A DNA stretch of 25,044 nt from Lingula anatina (lineage: Eukaryota; Brachiopoda; Lingulata; Lingulida; Lingulidae): contig NW_019775214.1 of assembly GCF_001039355.2 (NCBI RefSeq), positions 453,547 to 478,590 of the forward strand, given 5' to 3'. The notes under the pieces are model-generated. The model was not told where the DNA came from and did not search any database. It saw only the letters and a program-made list of their open reading frames with translations. A program made the translations under genes and the position numbers. This document shows, in pieces, positions 21,601 to 25,044 of this stretch (positions within the stretch are counted from its first letter, which is position 1; each line of letters starts with the position of its first letter).

Positions 21601-24600
21601 AACAGCTGGAGCACCTTGCAAGCATTTTGAGATATTGTGAGCTTTGGGGTATCGTTTAATTAAATATGATTCACTATGTATTTTGACCTAGCAGAACCGT
21701 TTGTCAAGATGAAAGTGTTAGAATCATTGATAACTCGTGCTTACTCTCTGATCCTGTTGTGCTGCCGCGCACAATGTGACTTTGTGATTCTGACACAGCA
21801 AGAGGAAGAGCTGTGCTTGGTTCTTCCACAGAAATGTTCCCGACTTCCAGTCCTAGGATGAACGGGCAGGTTGAAAGATATCTGCGGTGTTCCAGCATTG
21901 GTTGGTCACCTAAAACAAACGTCACCCACGATCAATATCATCATTCTGACGCTGAAGATTATTGTTCGTCCCACAGCAATGATTTGCCAAAACCAGCATT
22001 TAAGTTACAAATCAATGTTTTAAGTTAATCTGTTATTTCAATATTGCATCAGTTTTGAAAGTTTAAAAGGCTGTTTTGGTAAATTTTGGAATGTTCACAT
22101 TTTACATATTAGCAACCGTTTCCCTGTTTTTATCATTTGTACAAAATAGACAAGGATAGAACAAAGTTTCTTGCAATGAAAAAAATCATACCCGGTTCCC
22201 AGTTCCTTAAAATCCCCTCACAGAAGGCACACTGTACCCGGTCCTCCGTGCCCACATAGAAGAATCCAGCTCTTGCCAAGTCTCTGGGTAGGACACTTGC
22301 TCCACTGGGCCAGTTGACGAATGTCGCCAGGCGGTCAGACTCGTTCCTCATCCGTGAAGGGACACATGTAGGTAGATGAGATGCATTATGTGGAGTTAAG
22401 AGGCCAGATGTGTTCTCATTAGAGCGTACACCACTGGCAACCCCAGCATGAGCCACTGTGCTACTTTCCAGCGGTGTGGTCTGCGGGATGTCGACCTCTG
22501 GAGAACTGATGCCCAGTGATCTGGATAGTGCTTGTTGACTTGACAGTAGTGAGGGCACATTGCAACCATGGTCATGTGGTCTAGGCCTGGTGTTTGCTAA
22601 GTTTGGAAAAGGATCAACATTGGTGCCTATGTTGACATTAGAAACAGGGTCATCTCTGGGGAAAAGGGGAACATTCTCCGTTTCAGTCCCATTCATAAGT
22701 GGGCAATCTGGGAAGAAATTACGATGTCGCACTAGTGGATTGTCTCCACAGGTCCACTCCTTAAGTCTACCTCCACAACTAAAACATACTACCTCGTCAC
22801 TGTTTCCTGTGTAATGGAACCCTGACCGTGCAAGTCGCGTTGCTCTTACCGGGACCGAATTGGGCAAGTCTTTAAAACTGGACAGTCGCACTGCTTCGTA
22901 GCAGTATTCTTCCCCCACACGAAAGGGTGGTCCTTGTGCAGACCGAAGAAAGTACTCTTGAAGATGTAATGGATATAAATGTATGCGTGTCCTGCCTGGG
23001 GCGTAGCTTGTTAAATATCGAAACAAATCTCTATGAAGAAAAACAGAAACTTGCCTGTACATATTGTGATCGTCCTCCTCACCCTCACTGCCCTTGGCAC
23101 ATTTATTTTGTACCTCTTCTTTCTGTGGAACTCTGTCCCGATTAAAAAATTCCGCAACTCCATTTTGCACCGATGACGTCACTGTTTGATGATCAAATTC
23201 TAGATCAGTTCTCACTGTGTTATCTTGTGCACTCACTTTTGTTAACAATGTGTAATCTGACTGGTATGCATGATGACAAGAAGTCTTCTCTTTCTTGCTT
23301 CCCAAGTTCTCCGACAAACATATTATTCCACGCTTTCCATCTTTGGCCAAATTTTCATTTTTCAAAGAATTGCTTTTGTTAAAAGCTTCAATGGCTTTAG
23401 TCAAATCACAGACTGTGGAGTCGTTTGTAACAAAGAACCTCATTATGGATTGTTTTATCTGTTGACTATTGTCTTTGCTTGTATTTTGAAACGGGATGTG
23501 TACGTAAAGTAAATTCTGTCGTATTATTATTGGCTCAATTGTTTGAAACATAAGGGTTCTGACGCACAGATGATTTTCAAGGTAACTTTGGTAGATACTA
23601 CTGGTTTCTTCAAACTGTAGTTGACACCATTGTTCACGCCAATAACACAAATTCATTGAGTTACCATCATCCACGTCAGCTGAAGTGGTTTTTGCCTTGT
23701 CTGCAAGTGGCAGTAGATTTTCCAAAATACACCTTCTATTGCAGTGATCTTTATATTCCTGGGTAATGCTTTTCTTGTTTATGACAGCTGTATCGTATTT
23801 TGCGTCGCTGCAAAGAGTCTTTATCTCATCCAAACATCTATTTATTGATGCGAGGCATGGTATTTCAAACAAATCAGCTTTCACAAGTAATCTTCTTTTA
23901 TCTATTATATCCAAAAAGGCACACCTTTCTTTTAATTGTGATGATTCAACGCCGTCTTTCATTAGACTAAGTGCAATTAAAATAATGGAATTTAGAATAA
24001 AACAAAATAAAACAAAGTAATCTCTCTTGCGTCCAAAATATTCACCATTACAACATTTGTTTTCTGGCTCCCAATTGTCGCAGTAGGTCAGATAAGTGTT
24101 ACTGTTTGTTTCTGTTTTCTTGTTTTTCTTTTCTTCATCTTGCATTCTCGAATTTCGTGACAATAGTCCGGCAGTCATTTCACTGTCGAGAGTGAAATGC
24201 CTCTGTATGTGGCATCTGAAGGTTGACTTGCCCAAAAAACAAACATCATTTGGTGATATATTCACGTGACCGTCAGCAAAGTTTTGTACGAAAAAGAAAA
24301 AATCAAGATAGGGAAACGGCAAATATTTCAGTCTTCCTTCTATTGCGATGCTTGATACACTATGTGTTAGAATACATAAATTATTTAAACAATAACCTTT
24401 TGCCATGTTATTTTCACTTCCACTAAATTGCATTAGAGTTAAAGAAATATTTCCTCTAATTATATGCCTTGTTAAAACTGTCCTGTAATCAAAGCATGTG
24501 TGTACTGGTCTGCAATGTACACCATTCGCTTGCTCTACCGACGACTGATTCCCTGGACAAAATTCCTCACAGCAATGTCCCATCTTCATGCATCTGAAGT

Positions 24601-25044
24601 ACTTTTCGAGTGAATAAAAGATGCATATTGATTCAGAAATATGATTTGTGGGTAGTTGAGGGACTTCAATCCATTCATAGTTAAAGTTGCAATGTTTTTC
24701 TTGCCCATGTGACCCACAGGTAAATTGAGTTTCTCGTATGGATACATGGCAAGCATTTATCTGTGAGTTACAGTATATCTGTATTGGTTTTGAAATATGC
24801 ACAACTAACAGAAGAGGTATTTCGAGTGTTTGAGATGCGCAGCATACATAAATAACCTCTGCATTGGCCGTAATCAAAGTAACTAAGATAAAGAAAGAGC
24901 ACAACAGTTTCAATGTATATTTCGTGTTGTACTTTGTATTTTTTATTTGCTTGAGGTAAAAATGCAGAAGAGCGTCAGCATGCTCTCTGGGAATGTATCC
25001 TAAATCAGTTATCTTGTTGATGTAGCTTCCAATATTAACATAAT
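8336..25044 (-). CDS. Membrane-anchored IAP: ectodomain-TM-3xBIR-UBA-RING (7 exons, 5' partial)
   Basis: Proposed join of exons: (25044 or 24882)..22192, 21909..21745, 21192..21037, 20711..20536, 19941..19905, 19545..19207, 8532..8336. Every intron is GT-AG and the phases agree (1,1,1,0,1,1), giving 1263 codons plus stop when counted from 24913. Domain order by residue: hydrophobic leader 1-18, Cys-rich ectodomain 19-298, TM 299-318, cytoplasmic linker 319-675, BIR1 676-742, P/S-rich linker, BIR2 861-928, BIR3 984-1060, UBA about 1104-1150, RING 1216-1250. BIR3-UBA-RING order is that of XIAP and cIAPs (no CARD seen). By family knowledge it would bind caspases or IBM partners through BIRs, ubiquitin through UBA, and act as a RING E3 ligase. 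Membrane topology (type I, BIRs cytosolic) is inference. The start codon is not in view. Confidence 0.85.
8567..9793. other. AT-rich intron sequence left of the Ngaro-like element
   Basis: No coding signal. A near-perfect inverted pair (ccaatagga at 9271-9279 and tcctattgg at 9422-9430) brackets about 140 bp and could be a small non-autonomous element or hairpin. Otherwise nothing recognised. Confidence 0.5.
9794..9990 (+). repeat. Ngaro-like split repeat A1 (left terminus and 5' UTR)
   Basis: Begins TTAAGTACCCTTTCCCTTTG and matches A2 at 17324-17536 with one visible substitution (gggaatgg against gggagtgg) and one 17-bp gap: A2 has an extra ccgttaaagctggacag after gcctggcag. The gap lies between two similar ctgg(a)cag motifs, which fits slippage. 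Homology ends at gaagatttt, just before the gag start codon. Confidence 0.9.
10015..10753 (+). pseudogene. Ngaro-like ORF1 (gag-like), 3' truncated by the BEL LTR
   Basis: ATG at 10015 opens [14 protein letters not shown] and runs 246 codons to the LTR boundary at 10754. It then continues 24 codons into LTR sequence to a stop at 10825-10827. Residues 1-65 look like a small helical SAM-like fold ([14 protein letters not shown], then [16 protein letters not shown]), seen at the start of ORF1 in many DIRS/Ngaro-like elements. Residues 70-130 are low-complexity, Q/T/P-rich. Residues 135-246 contain a second, more ordered segment. No zinc knuckle is present in what remains. The start follows the A1 repeat directly, as expected for the element's first ORF. 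The function (structural nucleocapsid-like protein) is inferred from position. Confidence 0.7.
10839..10864 (+). promoter_or_regulatory. BEL LTR core promoter: TATA box in a perfect inverted repeat
   Basis: cgtccagct and agctggacg form a perfect 9-bp inverted repeat around gctatata. Copy 3 at about 15236-15261 preserves it; copy 2 at about 12993-13018 has a mismatch in the left arm (catccagct). Confidence 0.65.
10931..11194 (+). repeat. 64-bp tandem repeat inside BEL LTR copy 1 (4 units plus a partial)
   Basis: Units begin at 10931, 10995, 11059 and 11123, with a partial at 11187, each opening c(g/a)g(c/g)tcgacagcag and containing ctcgcaccggcc and gtcacccc(g/a)g. GC-rich against AT-rich surroundings. 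Because 64 is not a multiple of 3, it creates overlapping open frames that are not genes. Confidence 0.95.
11465..12087 (+). pseudogene. BEL/Pao gag-like protein, copy 1 (3' truncated)
   Basis: First in-frame ATG at 11465 ([19 protein letters not shown]), 22 nt after the primer-binding site. Residues about 25-60 are a charged, heptad-like helix ([16 protein letters not shown]). Residues 95-120 are Q/P-rich. The C-terminal part carries the BEL/Pao gag signature [16 protein letters not shown] followed by [19 protein letters not shown], which resembles the DUF1759-type region of BEL/Pao polyproteins. The frame breaks beside an ambiguous base (N at 12088) into unrelated sequence, so no zinc knuckles, protease or RT follow. 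It would form the particle protein of the element. The first 129 codons are identical to copy 2 at 13494. Confidence 0.85.
12577..12600. repeat. (AG)n microsatellite
   Basis: Twelve AG units, separated by 8 bases from the (AT)n tract. Confidence 0.95.
12609..12656. repeat. (AT)n microsatellite
   Basis: 24 AT units; the length is likely variable. Confidence 0.95.
12911..13455 (+). repeat. BEL/Pao LTR, copy 2
   Basis: Same TGTCAGC...GCAACA ends as copy 1 and the same primer-binding site from 13457. It has only two full 64-bp units (13088-13151, 13152-13215) plus the partial. Its first about 110 bases differ from copy 1 at several sites, whereas the part from the repeat onward is identical as far as I can read. 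Confidence 0.88.
13494..13922 (+). pseudogene. BEL/Pao gag-like protein, copy 2, fused to deleted pol
   Basis: ATG at 13494. It is identical to copy 1 through APIDAW (to 13852), where a deletion joins it to downstream pol sequence. The original frame then runs 22 codons to a stop at 13920-13922. The PFNGSALDW block present in copy 1 is lost here, together with any zinc knuckles and protease. Confidence 0.85.
13903..15224 (+). pseudogene. BEL/Pao pol remnant: RT (deleted), A17-type region, RNase H
   Basis: Three frames must be joined. Frame 1 (about 13930-14120) has [13 protein letters not shown] and the [10 protein letters not shown] block preceding the Pao RT. Frame 2 (about 14120-14790) has [13 protein letters not shown] and LEKGYARKM, then jumps to FYMDDL at about 14328, so roughly 150 residues of RT including the first catalytic aspartate are missing. 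It continues with [32 protein letters not shown] and [11 protein letters not shown] (peptidase_A17-like Pao segment). Frame 3 (14847-15224) has the RNase H-like part ([35 protein letters not shown]). It then stops at the truncated 3' LTR; the integrase is entirely deleted. Non-functional, with two frameshifts and at least two deletions. Confidence 0.85.
15224..15621 (+). repeat. BEL/Pao LTR, copy 3 (5'-truncated, internally deleted)
   Basis: Matches the LTR from gcagtttttgcgtccagctg onward; the first about 70 bases are missing and pol joins directly at a short shared agcag. It has the TATA box, three full 64-bp units (15328, 15392, 15456) and a fourth cut near 15570, then jumps to cttcgttcttgttgc and ends GCAACA at 15621. 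No target-site duplication is visible with the flank of copy 1 or copy 2. Confidence 0.88.
15665..16042 (+). pseudogene. Ngaro-like RNase H remnant (end of RT-RH ORF)
   Basis: The frame resumes Ngaro sequence after the BEL array. [20 protein letters not shown] followed by SVSR is the terminal RNase H block of DIRS/Ngaro-type polymerases (H-I-x-G-x-x-N-x-x-A-D-x-x-S-R). The segment ends at a stop at 16040-16042, and the recombinase frame begins at about the same point in the next frame, as separate or overlapping ORFs often do in these elements. The reverse transcriptase and most of the RNase H upstream are lost. Confidence 0.75.
16035..16960 (+). pseudogene. Ngaro-like tyrosine recombinase, one frameshift
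   Basis: The N-terminal SAM-like core-binding part is in frame 3 ([20 protein letters not shown] then YIKFCEEIN), breaking at about 16195-16202. The rest is in frame 2 ([20 protein letters not shown] onward) to the stop at 16958-16960. Catalytic tetrad: Arg in FFGMLRVNN (16484-16486), His and Arg in HSLRRGG (16835-16837 and 16844-16846) and the nucleophilic Tyr in FQYTNL (16937-16939), all intact. It catalyses integration of the circular cDNA intermediate. Architecture and spacing fit DIRS/Ngaro-type enzymes; a Crypton is excluded by the adjacent RNase H and split repeats. The single indel is the only visible lesion. Confidence 0.88.
17146..17327 (+). repeat. Ngaro-like split repeat B1
   Basis: Starts tgggaattttgaacagctgc and ends ggttttaa, running directly into A2 (shared TTAA). 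It matches B2 at 18024-18205 with about ten substitutions over 182 bp. Confidence 0.9.
17324..17536 (+). repeat. Ngaro-like split repeat A2
   Basis: Internal copy of the left end. B1-A2 adjacency reproduces the junction expected when B2 and A1 are joined in a circle. Confidence 0.9.
17537..18023 (+). other. Ngaro-like 3' spacer between A2 and B2
   Basis: No coding signal; it begins with a pyrimidine-rich stretch (cccaccctcccgtccctc). It belongs to the element by position. Confidence 0.6.
18024..18205 (+). repeat. Ngaro-like split repeat B2 (right terminus)
   Basis: Ends ggttttaa, after which the sequence leaves the element (acacagatct). Its difference from B1 (about 5 percent) contrasts with the near identity of A1 and A2. 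Confidence 0.9.
18206..18697. other. AT-rich intron DNA between the Ngaro-like element and the solo LTR
   Basis: No gene or repeat recognised. Part of it could be the start of a longer LTR if the boundary at 18698 is wrong. Confidence 0.45.
18698..18954 (+). mobile_element. probable solo LTR of another retrotransposon, with primer-binding site
   Basis: Begins TGTTGCATAG and ends GTCACGACA (TG...CA), followed after one base by TGGCGTTCATCTCGG (18956-18970), which has the TGG start of a tRNA primer-binding site. Inside are a TATA box (agtataaata, 18801-18810) and an AATAAA (18842-18847) in the order expected of R/U5. No gag follows, so it is either a solo LTR keeping its binding site or an element truncated just after it. 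The left boundary is less certain than the right. Confidence 0.45.
18957..19206. other. intron sequence before the UBA exon
   Basis: AT-rich with T-runs; nothing further recognised. Confidence 0.45.
19207..19545 (-). CDS. IAP exon 6: UBA domain
   Basis: Encodes [20 protein letters not shown], then the UBA core [20 protein letters not shown] with the M-G-F loop and [16 protein letters not shown] (third helix, with the L-L-D-A motif of IAP UBAs). The UBA binds ubiquitin chains and in cIAPs/XIAP lies between the BIRs and RING, as here. A Q/P/A-rich tail of about 40 residues leads to the RING helix. Acceptor is tatgcag at 19546-19547, with an exon start of GT completing a Gly codon. Donor is GTACAT at 19206. 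In genomic read-through a stop follows within six codons of the donor. Confidence 0.92.
19546..19904 (-). other. IAP intron 5
   Basis: Between the microexon donor GTTAGT and the UBA acceptor. No coding signal. Confidence 0.6.
19905..19941 (-). CDS. IAP exon 5: 37-nt microexon (P/Q-rich linker)
   Basis: Bounded by acceptor ttttattcag and donor GTTAGTG on the minus strand. It encodes [12 protein letters not shown] plus one base. It is needed to reconcile the phase-0 end of the BIR3 exon (donor GTAAGC) with the phase-1 start of the UBA exon: 37 nt converts phase 0 to phase 1 exactly. Too short for ORF-based prediction; support is splice signals plus phase, so transcript evidence would be decisive. 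Confidence 0.7.
19942..20535 (-). other. IAP intron 4
   Basis: AT-rich, with a poly(A) run on the plus strand near 20271-20288. No coding signal. Confidence 0.6.
20536..20711 (-). CDS. IAP exon 4: second half of BIR3
   Basis: Encodes [20 protein letters not shown] followed by [16 protein letters not shown]. The zinc ligands C1022, C1025, H1042 and C1049 show the exact BIR spacing C-x2-C-x16-H-x6-C. It keeps features of a peptide-binding (type II) BIR: the Trp of NWEP, the acidic residue before DPW and the Trp four residues after the zinc His region (HARW). This suggests it can still bind IAP-binding motifs of caspases or antagonists. Acceptor is ttaataacag; donor is GTAAGC, phase 0. The tail [12 protein letters not shown] is a charged linker. 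Confidence 0.93.
20712..21036 (-). other. IAP intron 3
   Basis: Separates the halves of BIR3; no coding signal. Confidence 0.65.
21037..21192 (-). CDS. IAP exon 3: first half of BIR3
   Basis: Encodes [20 protein letters not shown], then [13 protein letters not shown] and [17 protein letters not shown]-x-x-T-F-x-x-W-P opens the BIR fold and L-A-x-A-G-F-F-Y-x-G leads into the zinc site. Acceptor is gcctcatag, donor is GTAACT; the split Gly codon joins exon 4 to give [12 protein letters not shown]. Confidence 0.93.
21193..21744 (-). other. IAP intron 2
   Basis: No coding signal recognised on either strand. Confidence 0.6.
21745..21909 (-). CDS. IAP exon 2: end of BIR2 and linker
   Basis: Completes BIR2: exon 1 ends at NWEP plus one base, and this exon supplies [19 protein letters not shown], giving the ligands H915 and C922 at the correct x16 and x6 spacing from C898. 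About 40 residues of Ser/Thr/Glu-rich linker follow. Acceptor is gttttag at 21910-21911, donor GTAAGC at 21744, phase 1. BIR2 has Tyr-Leu where BIR3 has Trp-Phe after H-x-R, so its peptide groove is probably different. Confidence 0.9.
21910..22191 (-). other. IAP intron 1 (of those visible)
   Basis: Donor GTATGA at 22191; AT-rich and no coding signal. Confidence 0.65.
22192..24913 (-). CDS. IAP large exon: leader, ectodomain, TM, cytoplasmic linker, BIR1 and half of BIR2
   Basis: One uninterrupted frame of 907 codons plus one base, ending at donor GTATGA. From 24913: Leu-Lys-Leu-Leu and a hydrophobic leader ending T-A-N-A (signal-peptidase-like A-x-A), then an ectodomain with 20 cysteines and sequons at N122, N155 and N218. 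A basic K/R/E patch is followed by a 20-residue TM ([20 protein letters not shown], 299-318) and a 357-residue linker of no recognised fold, rich in D/E/K/N. BIR1 follows (C710, C713, H730, C737), then a P/S-rich linker and the first half of BIR2 (C895, C898). The first codon is TTG and the frame stays open to the right edge, so the true start lies upstream or in another exon; the strong acceptor ctttctttatcttag (24883-24884) would begin the exon at 24882. I do not recognise the ectodomain. Confidence 0.88.
23960..24019 (-). other. transmembrane segment of the IAP
   Basis: Twenty hydrophobic residues with no charge, preceded by Gly-Arg-Lys-Arg-Asp and followed by Lys-Asp. This is the only strongly predicted membrane span besides the leader, so leader cleavage gives a type I protein. 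Positive charges on both sides leave orientation to be tested; without cleavage the leader would be a first membrane span. Confidence 0.8.
24914..25044 (-). other. open upstream frame or upstream intron of the IAP gene
   Basis: The frame of the large exon continues without a stop through this stretch to the window edge and has no ATG. It could be coding (reading ...[19 protein letters not shown]...) or the 3' end of an intron, since possible acceptors occur at ttacctcaag and at ctttatcttag. Confidence 0.45.

Noticed and set aside
24020-24859. Ectodomain as a captured viral envelope protein
   Set aside because: A signal-like leader, cysteines and a TM are too general; no cleavage site, fusion peptide or family motif was recognised. 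Left as an orphan domain.
24911-24913. Start codon for the large IAP exon at 24913
   Set aside because: The codon is TTG, unlikely as a eukaryotic start; no ATG is in frame upstream within the window, so the start was left open.

Overview
The window is eukaryotic, AT-rich and intron-bearing. It carries one large multi-exon gene for an inhibitor-of-apoptosis (IAP) protein on the minus strand, surrounded and invaded by retrotransposons and minisatellites. A BIR/UBA/RING IAP next to Ngaro-type (tyrosine-recombinase) and BEL/Pao-type retroelements fits a lophotrochozoan, most likely a bivalve mollusc, a group with strongly expanded IAP families. That assignment is inference; nothing in the window names a species.

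Layout. 1-4796: AT-rich sequence with no supported gene, holding a possible decayed retroelement integrase (about 660-960), an (AT)n tract, a 69-base poly(A) and a diverged 200-bp tandem duplication. 4797-7530: a 51/52-bp minisatellite of about 50 units. 7962-8157: five units of a 37-bp minisatellite. 8336-25044: the IAP gene, read right to left. Its last exon (RING, 8336-8532) is separated by a 10.7-kb intron from the UBA exon (19207-19545). Further upstream come a 37-nt microexon (19905-19941), three exons completing BIR3 and BIR2 (20536-20711, 21037-21192, 21745-21909) and one very large exon (22192 to at least 24882). All six splice junctions join in phase and give 1263 codons plus a stop, counted from 24913. 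The 5' end is open: no in-frame ATG lies near the apparent N-terminus, and the frame stays open to the right edge.

The most notable feature is the large exon. In one uninterrupted frame it encodes a hydrophobic leader, a cysteine-rich ectodomain with N-glycosylation sequons, one transmembrane segment, a long cytoplasmic linker and then BIR1 and half of BIR2. With the downstream exons this predicts a membrane-anchored IAP: ectodomain-TM-BIR-BIR-BIR-UBA-RING. Known IAPs are soluble cytosolic proteins, so this could be a receptor-like E3 ligase linking an outside signal to caspase or NF-kB control.

The 10.7-kb intron is mostly transposon. A Ngaro/PAT-like retrotransposon (9794-18205, plus strand, antisense to the gene) shows the full A1...B1-A2...B2 split-direct-repeat layout, a gag-like ORF, an RNase H remnant and a tyrosine recombinase with its R-H-R-Y tetrad but one frameshift. 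Its reverse transcriptase has been replaced by a nested BEL/Pao array (10754-15621): LTR-gag, about 0.8 kb of unrelated DNA, then LTR-gag-deleted pol-truncated LTR. The BEL LTR carries a 64-bp internal tandem repeat whose copy number differs between copies. A probable separate solo LTR lies at 18698-18954, between the Ngaro element and the UBA exon.
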